NCBI RefSeq assembly: GCF_011516645.4
Contig: NZ_CP088285.1
Coordinates: 2,250,501 to 2,314,500, forward strand
From: Bradyrhizobium septentrionale
Lineage (GTDB): Bacteria; Pseudomonadota; Alphaproteobacteria; Rhizobiales; Xanthobacteraceae
Direction: 5' to 3'
Length of the DNA stretch: 64,000 nucleotides
Shown: in pieces, positions 46,845 through 55,505 of the stretch
Layout: each line of letters begins with the position of its first letter
How positions within the stretch are numbered: the first letter of the stretch is position 1
Notes under the pieces: model-generated
Database searches by the model: none
Told to the model about the DNA's origin: nothing
The model's input: only the letters and a program-made list of their open reading frames with translations
Program-made: the position numbers and the translations under genes

Positions 46845-47372
46845 TCACTCCGCCGCGCGCTTGGCGGCCTTCTCGAATTTCTTGAAAACACGGTCGCGCT
46901 TCAGCTTCGACAGATAGTCCACAAACAGCACGCCGTTGAGGTGGTCGATCTCGTGCTGGATGCAGGTGGCATAAAGCCCTTCGGCATCCTCTTCATGCAC
47001 CTTGCCGTCGAGGTCGGTGAAGCGCAGGCGCACCCGCGCCGGGCGCTCGACCTCCTCGTAATATTCGGGGATCGACAGGCAGCCCTCTTCGTAGACCGAC
47101 AGCTCTTCCGAATGCGAAATGATCTCCGGATTGATGAACACCCGCGGCTGCGGCGTGGTCTCGCCGTTCTCGTCGCGCTTGGCGAGATCCATGGTGATCA
47201 ACCGCAGCGGCTGCGCGACCTGGATCGCCGCAAGCCCGATGCCCGGCGCGTCGTACATGGTCTCGAGCATGTCGTCGGCGAGCTTGCGGATCTCCGGCGT
47301 CACCTTCTCGATCGCCTTCGACACCAGCCGCAACTGCTTGTCCGGCAGAATGATGATTTCTCTGATAGCCAT
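46845..47372 (-). CDS. def: Peptide deformylase
   Basis: 175 residues. Motif 1 [10 protein letters not shown], motif 2 [10 protein letters not shown] (metal Cys) and motif 3 [12 protein letters not shown] (metal His pair and catalytic Glu) are all intact. It removes the N-formyl group from nascent proteins. It is upstream of fmt on the same strand. Its promoter region is shared with the divergent rmuC and contains a CtrA-like site. Confidence 0.97.
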   Translation of the reverse strand: MAIREIIILPDKQLRLVSKAIEKVTPEIRKLADDMLETMYDAPGIGLAAIQVAQPLRLITMDLAKRDENGETTPQPRVFINPEIISHSEELSVYEEGCLSIPEYYEEVERPARVRLRFTDLDGKVHEEDAEGLYATCIQHEIDHLNGVLFVDYLSKLKRDRVFKKFEKAAKRAAE

Positions 47373-47423
47373 GGCCGCGATTTAAGCTGCGGGCATGATG
47401 CGGTCAATGCGTTCAGGAACCCC

Positions 47424-47439
47424 TTAAGGCGGCCTTAAC
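47424..47439. promoter_or_regulatory. Candidate CtrA box (TTAA-N7-TTAAC) between def and rmuC
   Basis: TTAA at 47424-47427, seven bases, then TTAAC at 47435-47439 matches the alphaproteobacterial CtrA consensus exactly. It is about 50 bases upstream of the def ATG and 105 bases upstream of rmuC. A second, less exact TTAA pair (N9 spacing) follows near 47459-47475. The core is itself palindromic (CCTTAAGGCGGCCTTAACC), so chance cannot be ruled out. Confidence 0.5.
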
Positions 47440-47542
47440 CACGTTTCTTTACACAGCGTTAACCAGGACAATTAAGGGAGCGTTTACCATAAATGTTCCC
47501 TTTTCGTTCGGTGGCGACACCGAATCGGCTACAACTGCCGGC

Positions 47543-48751
47543 ATGAACGAGATTCTCCTCACGATTGGCGACCTGCCGGTCCGCGTCTCCGACGCCTTGA
47601 TCGGCCTTGGCGCGCTGGCGTTGATCCTGCTGCTGGCCATTGCGGTGGTGATCGCGCGCGCCAGCCGGCGCGGCGCGGAACTGGCGATGGCCCAGGCCAT
47701 TCGGGCCGACGAGCTGGAGGAGCGGCTCGCCGACATGCTGCGGGCCCAGAGCGAGGCCTCAGGACGGGTCGATGCGATGGGGCAGGCGCTGGCCGGCCGC
47801 CAGGCCGAGATGGCCCGTGCCGTCAACGAGCGGCTTGACACGGTGACCCACCGGGTCGGCCAGTCGATGGAACAGACCACGCGCAACACGATGGATTCGC
47901 TGCGCGTGCTGCATGAGCGGCTCGGCATCATCGATCACGCCCACAAGAACCTCAACGAGCTCACCACCCAGGTCACGACGCTGCGCGACGTGCTCGCCAA
48001 CAAACAATCCCGCGGCGCCTTCGGCCAGGCACGGATGGAGGCGATCGTCCAGGACGGCATGCCGAAGGGCTCGTTCGAGTTCCAGTACACGCTGACCACG
48101 GGCAAGCGGCCGGACTGCGTGGTGTTCCTGCCCGACCAGCGCCCGCTCTGCATCGACGCGAAATTCCCGCTGGAGGCCATGACCGCGCTGCACGATGCGC
48201 GCAGCGACGAGGAACGCAAATTCGCTAGCCAGCGGCTGCGCGCCGACGTGCTGAAGCATGTCAGCGACATCGCGGAGAAGTACCTGATCCCCGGCGAAAC
48301 CCAGGACACCGCGCTGATGTTCGTGCCGTCGGAATCGGTCTATGCCGAAATCCATGACGGCTTCGACGACGTGATCCAGAAGGCCTATCGCGCCCGCGTC
48401 GTGCTGGTATCGCCCTCGCTGCTGATGCTGGCGATCCAGGTGATGCAGCAGATCCTGAAGGACGCCCGCATCCGCGACGCCGCCGACCAGATCCGCAACG
48501 AGGTGATGCATCTCGGCGATGACCTCGGCCGTCTGCGCGATCGCGTGCTCAAGCTGCAGAACCATTTCGGCCAGGTGAACGAGGACGTCAGGCAGATCCT
48601 GATCTCCGCCGACAAGATCGAGAAGCGCGCCGGCCGCATCGAGGAACTCGACTTCAGCAAGTCCGAGACCCCGATCGAGGTCCCCCGCTTCGTCAAGAGT
48701 GGCACGCCCGAGCTGTTCCCGGCCCCGCGCAAGCTGCAGGCGGGGGAGTGA
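47543..48751 (+). CDS. rmuC: DNA recombination protein RmuC
   Basis: 402 residues. An N-terminal span at about 15-37 (ALIGLGALALILLLAIAVVI) is followed by a long coiled coil (about 45-150) and the RmuC nuclease-like domain with PDCVVFLPDQRPLCIDAKFP, and RVVLVSPSLLMLAIQVMQQI. In E. coli it limits rearrangements at inverted repeats. It is divergent from def, with a CtrA-like site between them. Confidence 0.93.
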   Translation: MNEILLTIGDLPVRVSDALIGLGALALILLLAIAVVIARASRRGAELAMAQAIRADELEERLADMLRAQSEASGRVDAMGQALAGRQAEMARAVNERLDTVTHRVGQSMEQTTRNTMDSLRVLHERLGIIDHAHKNLNELTTQVTTLRDVLANKQSRGAFGQARMEAIVQDGMPKGSFEFQYTLTTGKRPDCVVFLPDQRPLCIDAKFPLEAMTALHDARSDEERKFASQRLRADVLKHVSDIAEKYLIPGETQDTALMFVPSESVYAEIHDGFDDVIQKAYRARVVLVSPSLLMLAIQVMQQILKDARIRDAADQIRNEVMHLGDDLGRLRDRVLKLQNHFGQVNEDVRQILISADKIEKRAGRIEELDFSKSETPIEVPRFVKSGTPELFPAPRKLQAGE

Positions 48752-48785
48752 TTGTTGCTGACCGCAGCTGGCGCAGCATAATCGG

Positions 48786-48817
48786 TGTCATCGCCCGGCT
48801 CGACCGGGCGATGACAG
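48786..48817. repeat. REP-like palindrome, family B (copy 1)
   Basis: tgtcatcgcccggctcgacc followed by gggcgatgaca forms a single hairpin. Longer members of the family lie at 50231-50355 and 57048-57183. Confidence 0.75.
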
Positions 48818-48851
48818 TCTTTTTGGGGCCGAATCTGCTACCAACTGCACT

Positions 48852-50222
48852 ATGACAGCGCCCGAAGTGACTGCGCCCCCGACGGAAAAAGCCACCCCTG
48901 CCGCCACCTCCTGGCGCGACGGCTTCGCGGTGTACCTGCAGCCGCGGGTGCTGATCGTGTTGCTGCTGGGCTTCTCCTCAGGCCTGCCGCTGGCGCTGTC
49001 GGGCTCGACGCTGCAGGTGTGGATGAAGGAGGCCGGGGTCGATCTCGGCACCATCGGGCTGCTCGCGCTGATCGGCACGCCCTACACGCTGAAATTCCTC
49101 TGGGCGCCGCTGGTCGACGCGCTGCATGTGCCGCTGTTCACGCAAATGTTCGGGCGCCGCCGCGGCTGGCTGCTGTTCTCGCAGTTGTTGCTGATCGCGG
49201 CGATCCTGGTGCTGGCGATGGCCGATCCGGCGCGATCGCCATGGTTCGCGGCCTTTGCCGCGCTGCTGGTCGCAGCCGCCTCGTCGACGCAGGACATCGT
49301 GGTCGATGCCTTCCGTGTCGAAAGCCTGCCTGAAAGCGAGCAGGCCGCCGGCATGGCATCCTATGTCGCAGCCTATCGCATCGGCATGCTGGTCTCGACC
49401 GCAGGCGCGCTGTTCATCGTCAGCGGGTTCGAGTCCGCCGGAGTGGCACGCCCGTCGGCCTGGATGTGGGGCTATGTGGCGATGGCCGCGCTGGTCGTGA
49501 TCGGCATCGTCACGGCGCTGGCTGCGACCGAGCCGGCCCAATCGAAAGGCGCGGAGGCGGCGACGCATGCGCAGACCGCAGCCGAACGCGTATGGCACGC
49601 GGCGCTCGGCGCGTTCTCCGAGTTCCTCAGCCGCAAGGATGCATTCGCGGCGCTCGCCTTCGTGGTGCTGTTCAAGTTCACCGACGCGTTCTCGGGCACC
49701 ATGACCGCGCCGTTCGTGATCGACATCGGCTTTTCCAAGGTCGATTACGCGGCGATCGTGAAGGGCGTCGGGCTTGCCGCAACCCTGATCGGCGGATTTG
49801 CCGGCGGCTTCGTGGCGCGACGCTATTCGCTCGCCACCAGCCTGTGGATCGGCGGCGTGCTGCAGGCGATCGCCAACCTCTCGTTCTCCTGGCTCGCGCA
49901 TGTCGGCGTCGATCAATGGGCGCTTGCGCTGGCGATTACGGCGGAGAACTTCACCAGCGCGATCGGCACCGTGATCTTCGTCGCCTATCTCTCGGCGCTG
50001 TGTCGCAATCCGCTGCACACCGCGACCCAGTATGCGCTGCTCACGGCGCTGGCAGCGGTCGGCCGCACCTATTTGTCATCGGGCGCGGGCTATGTGGCGA
50101 AAGCCGTCGGCTGGCCGGTGTTCTTCGTGATCTGCGTGCTGGTCGCGATCCCGAGCCTGATCCTGCTCGCCTGGCTGCAGCGCCGCGGGCATTTTGACGA
50201 GCTGGGGCCGGTGCGGGTTTAG
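48852..50222 (+). CDS. AmpG-like MFS muropeptide transporter
   Basis: 456 residues with about 12-14 spans. The start region LLLGFSSGLPLALSGSTLQV and MKEAGVDLGTIGLLALIGTP, then LKFLWAPLVDAL and AASSTQDIVVDAFRVESL, are characteristic of AmpG permeases, which bring GlcNAc-anhydroMurNAc peptides into the cytoplasm for cell-wall recycling. The C-terminal half has NFTSAIGTVIFVAYLSALC. It has no ampR/ampD neighbour here, so the exact substrate is inferred. Confidence 0.87.
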   Translation: MTAPEVTAPPTEKATPAATSWRDGFAVYLQPRVLIVLLLGFSSGLPLALSGSTLQVWMKEAGVDLGTIGLLALIGTPYTLKFLWAPLVDALHVPLFTQMFGRRRGWLLFSQLLLIAAILVLAMADPARSPWFAAFAALLVAAASSTQDIVVDAFRVESLPESEQAAGMASYVAAYRIGMLVSTAGALFIVSGFESAGVARPSAWMWGYVAMAALVVIGIVTALAATEPAQSKGAEAATHAQTAAERVWHAALGAFSEFLSRKDAFAALAFVVLFKFTDAFSGTMTAPFVIDIGFSKVDYAAIVKGVGLAATLIGGFAGGFVARRYSLATSLWIGGVLQAIANLSFSWLAHVGVDQWALALAITAENFTSAIGTVIFVAYLSALCRNPLHTATQYALLTALAAVGRTYLSSGAGYVAKAVGWPVFFVICVLVAIPSLILLAWLQRRGHFDELGPVRV

Positions 50223-50230
50223 CGCTCAGC

Positions 50231-50355
50231 CGTCATCACCCGCGAAGGCGGGTGATCCAGTGTTCCAGAGACGTCCGTTGTTCGATGGAGAAGCCGCGGC
50301 GTACTGGATCGCCCGGTCAAGCCGGGCGATGACACCGCATTCCGGGCGATGACAC
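50231..50355. repeat. REP-like palindrome cluster, family B (copy 2)
   Basis: Contains gtcatcacccgcgaaggcgg followed by gtgatccagt, then gtactggatcgcccggtcaa and gccgggcgatgacac, and a further partial copy (ccgggcgatgacaccgca). Two hairpins in opposite sense with a shared 'ccagt/actgg' core match the compound element at 57048-57183. Confidence 0.8.
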
Positions 50356-50373
50356 CGCAATCGAGGCACGCAC

Positions 50374-50802
50374 CTACTTCGCCACCACGCTCCACTTGGT
50401 GACGATGGCTTCGCTCATCTGGCCGGCGTCCTGAGCGCAGGCGACCTCGTCGACCTTCACCGAGATTTCCTTGCCGGTGAGACTCTTTAGCTGGGCAGCC
50501 TGGGCATCATTGGTCGGGATGAGCTGGAAGGTTTCGGGCCCGGTCTCGAGATTGCAGAGACCGTTGGGCGGCGGCAGGCGGCGCGGCTCGCTGGTGATCT
50601 GGTAGGTCGCGACGCGCTTGCCACGGTTCTTGGCATCGCGCACTTTCAGGGCGCTCAGTTCCCCCGACAGCACGTCGCCGGAGCGGATCATCTTGCCGGG
50701 CTTCTGCGGCGCGTCACCCTGCTGCGCGATCGCGCACGGCGCGGCGAAAGTGGCCGCCAGAAACGCAAAGCCCAAGCGTACGCCGAATCGGTGTGTCGTC
50801 AT
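50374..50802 (-). CDS. Hypothetical exported protein
   Basis: 142 residues with a signal peptide (LGFAFLAATFAAPCAIAQQ, cleaved near residue 27). The mature part contains MIRSGDVLSGELSALKVRDA, YQITSEPRRLPPPNGLCNLE and KEISVKVDEVACAQDAGQMS. Two Cys may form a disulphide. No family is recognised with confidence. Periplasmic location is inferred. It is convergent with the AmpG-like gene and upstream of nothing obvious. Confidence 0.75.
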   Translation of the reverse strand: MTTHRFGVRLGFAFLAATFAAPCAIAQQGDAPQKPGKMIRSGDVLSGELSALKVRDAKNRGKRVATYQITSEPRRLPPPNGLCNLETGPETFQLIPTNDAQAAQLKSLTGKEISVKVDEVACAQDAGQMSEAIVTKWSVVAK

Positions 50803-50949
50803 TTTCAGGAGTTCCGTATCTCAATTCGTCAGAGCGTGGATGACCGTCCCCGAATCGCCATCCACCCTATCATTTTGTTTCAGCGCGATCTTTTCGGCTG
50901 TCACCGATCGCCTGGCGAACACCCGCCGCGTCCGGCTTTCGATCGCGGG

Positions 50950-51555
50950 CTAGAACAGCGTCCGCTGCCGCATGGCTGCGGATAGCGTACCTTCATCGAG
51001 GTAATCAAGCTCTCCGCCGACCGGCACGCCATGCGCCAGCCGCGTCACCCGCACATTGGCCTCCGACAGCAGGTCGGTGATGTAATGCGCGGTGGTCTGG
51101 CCATCGACGGTCGCATTCAGCGCCAGGATGATCTCGCTGACCTCAGGCGCATGCGCCCGCGCCACCAGCTGATCGATGGTGAGATCCTGCGGGCCGACGC
51201 CGTCGAGCGGCGACAGCGTTGCGCCCAGCACGTGATAGCGGCCATTGGTTGCATTGGCACGTTCCAGCGCCCAGAGATCGGCGACATCGGCGACCACGAC
51301 GATGATCGAGGGATCGCGGCGCGGATCGGTGCAGACCGTGCAGGGATTTTGTGTATCGATGTTTCCGCAGGTCTTGCAGACTTGGATCTTGTCGATGGCG
51401 ACCTGCAACGCCGCGGTCAGCGGCGTCATCAGGGCTTCGCGCTTCTTGATCAGGTGCAGCGCCGCGCGCCGCGCCGAGCGCGGGCCCAGCCCGGGCAGCC
51501 GCGCCAGCAGCTGGATCAGGCGTTCAATCTCGGGGCCGGCAACGCTTGCAGCCAT
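50950..51555 (-). CDS. recR: Recombination protein RecR
   Basis: 201 residues. A helix-hairpin-helix near the start ([19 protein letters not shown]), a four-Cys zinc motif ([16 protein letters not shown]) and the Toprim segment ([28 protein letters not shown]) match RecR. It works with RecO/RecF in gap repair. Its ATG adjoins the ybaB stop, in the conserved dnaX-ybaB-recR operon. Confidence 0.97.
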   Translation of the reverse strand: MAASVAGPEIERLIQLLARLPGLGPRSARRAALHLIKKREALMTPLTAALQVAIDKIQVCKTCGNIDTQNPCTVCTDPRRDPSIIVVVADVADLWALERANATNGRYHVLGATLSPLDGVGPQDLTIDQLVARAHAPEVSEIILALNATVDGQTTAHYITDLLSEANVRVTRLAHGVPVGGELDYLDEGTLSAAMRQRTLF

Positions 51556-51876
51556 TTAGGTCGGACCAAATCCCGGCGGCAAGCCGAGCCCGCCGGTGAG
51601 CGCCATCATCTTCTCCTGCATCGCGGTCTCCGCCTTGCGGCGGGCGTCGCCAAGCGCGGTGACCAGCAAATCCTCGAGCACCTCGCGTTCCTCCGGCTTC
51701 ATCAGCGACGGATCAATCTTGATGCCCTTCACTTCCATCTTGGCGGTCATGCGCACCGCGACCAGGCCGCCGCCGGAAATGCCCTCGACCTCGACATTGC
51801 CGAGCTCATCCTGCATCGCCTGCATCTTGGATTGCAGCTGTGCTGCCTGCTTCATCATGCCGAGAAAATCAGCCAT
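51556..51876 (-). CDS. YbaB/EbfC family nucleoid-associated protein
   Basis: 106 residues starting MADFLGMMKQAAQLQSKMQA. The central GISGGGLVAVRMTAKMEVKG and LEDLLVTALGDARRKAE are typical. It binds DNA as a dimer. It lies between dnaX (21 bases upstream) and recR (immediately downstream) as in most bacteria. Confidence 0.95.
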   Translation of the reverse strand: MADFLGMMKQAAQLQSKMQAMQDELGNVEVEGISGGGLVAVRMTAKMEVKGIKIDPSLMKPEEREVLEDLLVTALGDARRKAETAMQEKMMALTGGLGLPPGFGPT

Positions 51877-51897
51877 GCGTGCGTTCCTATAATTTGA

Positions 51898-53805
51898 TCA
51901 ATCGTCGTCGCTGTCGGAAGTTTCAATTGGGTCTTCGCCGGTCGCATCCGCTACCGGAACCTCGGCGGCCAGGCGGCGGACCTCGACCACCTTCGTGCCG
52001 GGGAAGCGCGCCAGCACCTCCTGCACGCGCGGATCGGCCTCGGCGGCGCGCTGGTGCTCGCTGCGCGCCAGTTCGTTCTGCGAGCGTACGGTGGGCTGGC
52101 CGGCCTCGTTGGAGATGATCACGGTCCAGCGCCGCCCGGTCCACAATTCGAGCTTGCGCGACAGATCGGTGACGAGCGCGCGCTGCGCCTTCGGCTCGAG
52201 TGCGATCTCGAGCTGGCCATCCTCGATGCGCACCAGCCGCACATCGGCCTCCAGCGCACTCTTGGTCATGATGTCGCGCTTTTCGCCGGCGAGCGCGATC
52301 AGCTGCGGGAAGCTTGATATCCGCAGTGCCGGCGCGGCATCGGCAGCCGGCGCCGCCATCTGCGGACGCGCGGCGAAATCGGCACGTGGCGCCCCCTGCG
52401 AGGCACGCACCGGCGCCGACGACATCGCAGACATCGCCGAGGACGGCGCGCCGCGCGATGGCTGTGACGCGGCCGAGCCTGACGTCGCAGGCGCGGCGCC
52501 GCCGCCGTTCTGCTCGATCATCATCCGGATCGCTTCATCCGGCGTCGGCAGATCGGCGACATAGGCGATCCGCACCAGCACCATCTCGGCGGCGGCAGCC
52601 GGGCGCGTCGCGGTCTGCACCTCGGCAATGCCCTTGAGCAGCATCTGCCACATCCGCGACAGCACCCGCGTCGACAGTTTTGCGGCGAATTCGCGCGCGC
52701 GCACGCGCTCGGTCTCGCCGAACGCGACATTGTCGGCCGTCCCCGGCACGAACTTCACGCGGGTGACGAAATTGACGAACTCGGCAAGGTCGGACAGCAC
52801 GACGACCGGATCGGCACCGACATCATACTGCGCGCGGAATTCGGCGAAGGCTGAGGCGAGATCGCCGCGCGCCAGCGAATCAAAGAGATCGATGACGCGG
52901 GTGCGGTCGGCGAGGCCGAGCATCTGCCTGACTGCGTCCGCCTTCACATTGCCTGCGGCATGCGCGATCGCCTGGTCGAACAGCGACAGCGAGTCGCGCA
53001 CCGAACCCTCGGCCGCGCGCGCGATGATGCCGAGCGCCTCGGGTTCGACCTCGACGCCCTCCTTCGCGCCAATATTGCCGAGATGCTTCATCAGCAGGTC
53101 GGCCTCGACGCGGCGCAGGTCGAAGCGCTGGCAGCGCGACAGCACCGTGATCGGAACCTTGCGGATTTCGGTGGTGGCGAACACGAATTTTGCGTGCTCC
53201 GGCGGCTCCTCCAGCGTCTTCAGGAAGGCGTTGAAGGCCGCCGTCGACAGCATGTGGACTTCGTCGATGATGTAGACCTTGTAGCGCGCGCTGGCCGGCG
53301 CATAGCGCACGCTGTCATTGATCTGGCGGACATCGTCGACGCCGGTGTGGGACGCGGCGTCCATCTCCAGCACGTCCATGTGCCGGCTTTCCATGATCGC
53401 CTGGCAGTGCACGCCGAGGTCGGGCATGTGGATGGTCGGCCCCTTCACCGAGCCATCCGGCTTCGCATAATTCAAGGCGCGGGCGAGGATGCGCGCGGTG
53501 GTGGTCTTGCCGACCCCGCGGACGCCGGTGAGGATCCAGGCCTGCGGAATCCGCCCGGTCTCGAACGCGTTCGAGACGGTGCGGACCATGGCCTCCTGGC
53601 CGATCAAATCCTCGAAGCTGCAGGGGCGGTATTTGCGGGCGAGAACGCGGTACGGCTTTGCGGCCTCCGGCGCTCCTCCAAGATCAAAACCGCTCTGGCC
53701 TGCGCCTTCGGAGGGATGGGAGGGGGCGCCAGCGTCATTCATGCGTCGATCCGCAACTTGGGAATTGTCTCTTGCAGCCGGCGTGCGGATAGGAGCCGAA
53801 ATCAA
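51898..53805 (-). CDS. dnaX: DNA polymerase III subunit gamma/tau
   Basis: 635 residues. The clamp-loader ATPase begins near RVLARKYRPCSFEDLIGQEA; Walker A is GVRGVGKTTTAR, Walker B region YIIDEVHMLS, sensor FATTEIRKVP. Only HCQAIM survives of the zinc-module Cys cluster seen in E. coli, as is common in Rhizobiales. A Pro/Ala linker (about 435-490) leads to the tau C-terminal domain. The N-terminal ~30 residues are an extension before the usual start; internal starts are possible. First gene of dnaX-ybaB-recR. Confidence 0.95.
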   Translation of the reverse strand: MISAPIRTPAARDNSQVADRRMNDAGAPSHPSEGAGQSGFDLGGAPEAAKPYRVLARKYRPCSFEDLIGQEAMVRTVSNAFETGRIPQAWILTGVRGVGKTTTARILARALNYAKPDGSVKGPTIHMPDLGVHCQAIMESRHMDVLEMDAASHTGVDDVRQINDSVRYAPASARYKVYIIDEVHMLSTAAFNAFLKTLEEPPEHAKFVFATTEIRKVPITVLSRCQRFDLRRVEADLLMKHLGNIGAKEGVEVEPEALGIIARAAEGSVRDSLSLFDQAIAHAAGNVKADAVRQMLGLADRTRVIDLFDSLARGDLASAFAEFRAQYDVGADPVVVLSDLAEFVNFVTRVKFVPGTADNVAFGETERVRAREFAAKLSTRVLSRMWQMLLKGIAEVQTATRPAAAAEMVLVRIAYVADLPTPDEAIRMMIEQNGGGAAPATSGSAASQPSRGAPSSAMSAMSSAPVRASQGAPRADFAARPQMAAPAADAAPALRISSFPQLIALAGEKRDIMTKSALEADVRLVRIEDGQLEIALEPKAQRALVTDLSRKLELWTGRRWTVIISNEAGQPTVRSQNELARSEHQRAAEADPRVQEVLARFPGTKVVEVRRLAAEVPVADATGEDPIETSDSDDD

Positions 53806-53857
53806 GCGCCGGGCGCGGAGACCGCCATTCCAGCACGATTCGCTCGGAAAAACAGGT

Positions 53858-53953
53858 AGGAGACTGACGAGCGACCCGATCCGGACCTCGTTAGGGCTGC
53901 TTCCTTCCGGACCTGACCCGGTTGGCGAGTGGCTCGTCCACCGCCAATCTCCC
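53858..53953 (-). ncRNA. ffs: Signal recognition particle RNA, small bacterial type (4.5S)
   Basis: On the minus strand the conserved SRP core reads GGTCAGGTCCGGAAGGAAGC followed by AGCCCTAACGA, with the GGAA tetraloop and the symmetric/asymmetric internal loops that bind Ffh. The ends GGGAGA and TCTCC pair, giving about 96 nt. It lies upstream of dnaX in the same direction, a conserved alphaproteobacterial position. End coordinates are good to a few bases. Confidence 0.93.
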
Positions 53954-54049
53954 GGTCCCTATTTGGGGCCAAAACCGCCGGAAAGCAAGCGGCCTGACCG
54001 TGCTTTGTGGGACTTGTGTGGGAACACGGAAAGGCATTATTTGCCCCTC

Positions 54050-54469
54050 ATGTCCGCCTCCAATTGGTCGCTGCATTCGCAGCTCAAGAAAGACACCATC
54101 GACATCGGCGACCTGCCGCTGTGCAAGGTGCTCGTCATCAAGGATGCTCATTATCCCTGGCTGCTGCTGGTGCCGCGACGCGACGGCGCGGTCGAGATCA
54201 TCGACCTCGGCGAGGTCGAGCAGGCGCAGCTGATGACGGAGATCACCCGCGTCTCGCGGGCCCTGAAAGAGGTCACCAAGTGCGACAAGCTGAATGTCGC
54301 CGCGCTCGGCAACCTCGTCCCGCAGCTTCACGTCCATGTCATCGCACGCCGTACCAGCGACGCTGCATGGCCGCGTCCCGTTTGGGGCGTGATGCCACCG
54401 CTGGCGCATGATGCCGAGGAAGTGCAGAATTTCATCAGCGCGCTTCGCCGCAAGATCTGGTTGGGTTGA
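54050..54469 (+). CDS. HIT-family hydrolase
   Basis: 139 residues starting MSASNWSLHSQLKKDTIDIG. The HIT region is NLVPQLHVHVIARRTSDAAW followed by PRPVWG. The triad reads H-V-H-V-I, so the third His of the classic HxHxH motif is Ile, as in the proteobacterial subgroup with the AWP-PVWG ending. Likely a nucleotide hydrolase or transferase. It is divergent from the SRP RNA gene and followed closely (6 bases) by nudC, another nucleotide hydrolase. Confidence 0.88.
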   Translation: MSASNWSLHSQLKKDTIDIGDLPLCKVLVIKDAHYPWLLLVPRRDGAVEIIDLGEVEQAQLMTEITRVSRALKEVTKCDKLNVAALGNLVPQLHVHVIARRTSDAAWPRPVWGVMPPLAHDAEEVQNFISALRRKIWLG

Positions 54470-54475
54470 ACTCCA

Positions 54476-55426
54476 ATGTCCGCATTCGATTCCTTTCCGC
54501 TCGGCCAGCCGGCCTTCGTCACCCATGTGCTGGACCGTGCCGCGCATCTGCGCAGCAATGACGAAAAACTTTTCGCGCTGGAAGGCCACCGCGAAGCCCG
54601 CGCCTATGTGATCTATCGCGACTCGCTGGTGGTGAAGCAGGAGGATGGCGGGGCCCGCGCGCTGCTCTCGCTGGAGGAGGCCCGCAGCTTTGGCGCCAAT
54701 CCCGGCACGATTTTCCTGGGGCTCCGCGATGCCGCGCCGATCTTCGGCATGGGGATCGCACCACAGGCGGCGGAAAAGCTGGTCGGACGTCCCGACGTCG
54801 CGATCACCGAATTGCGCGGCATGGCGATGCAGGGCGTGGTGCCGCCCGAGCAGCTCTCGGCCATCGCGATGGCGAAATCCATGGTGACCTGGCACCAGCG
54901 CCACGGCTTCTGCGCGAATTGCGGCACCCGCACGGCGATGAAGGACGGCGGCTGGAAGCGCGAATGCCCGAGCTGCAAGGCCGAGCACTTTCCGCGCACC
55001 GATCCGGTCGTGATCATGCTGGTCACGTCGGGCGACAAGGTGCTGATGGGACGGCAGAAGCAGTTCATGCCCGGCATGTATTCCTGCCTCGCCGGCTTCG
55101 TCGAGGCCGCCGAGACCATCGAGGACGCAGTCCGGCGCGAGATTTTCGAGGAGGCCGGCATCCGCTGCACCGACGTCAACTACTACATGACGCAGCCCTG
55201 GCCCTATCCGTCATCGCTGATGATCGGCTGCACCGCGCGCGCGACCAACGAGGACATCGTGGTCGACCGCACCGAGCTGGAGGACGCGCGCTGGTTCGAC
55301 CACGCCGAGGCGACGCTGATGCTCAAGCGCCAGCACCCCGACGGCCTCGCCGGTCCGCATCCGTTCGCGATTGCCCATCATTTGCTCGGCCGCTGGGTGC
55401 ATCACCGAAACCCGTTGGACCAGTAG
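54476..55426 (+). CDS. nudC: NAD(+)/NADH pyrophosphatase (NudC-type Nudix hydrolase)
   Basis: 316 residues. N-terminal NUDIX-like domain; zinc ribbon CANCGTRT...CPSCKAEHFP; then the Nudix box GFVEAAETIEDAVRREIFEE followed by AGI; and the NudC-specific SLMIGCTARA segment (SQPFPFPxS-like TQPWPYPSS). It cleaves NAD(H) and can remove NAD caps from RNA. It is co-directional with the HIT gene. Confidence 0.93.
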   Translation: MSAFDSFPLGQPAFVTHVLDRAAHLRSNDEKLFALEGHREARAYVIYRDSLVVKQEDGGARALLSLEEARSFGANPGTIFLGLRDAAPIFGMGIAPQAAEKLVGRPDVAITELRGMAMQGVVPPEQLSAIAMAKSMVTWHQRHGFCANCGTRTAMKDGGWKRECPSCKAEHFPRTDPVVIMLVTSGDKVLMGRQKQFMPGMYSCLAGFVEAAETIEDAVRREIFEEAGIRCTDVNYYMTQPWPYPSSLMIGCTARATNEDIVVDRTELEDARWFDHAEATLMLKRQHPDGLAGPHPFAIAHHLLGRWVHHRNPLDQ

Positions 55427-55505
55427 CGGGAACCGGACATCGTTCTGCCGATTAGTCCGGGCACTGCTTGTGGCAGTTGACGGAACCATTGCGACGGACC
55501 CCTGC

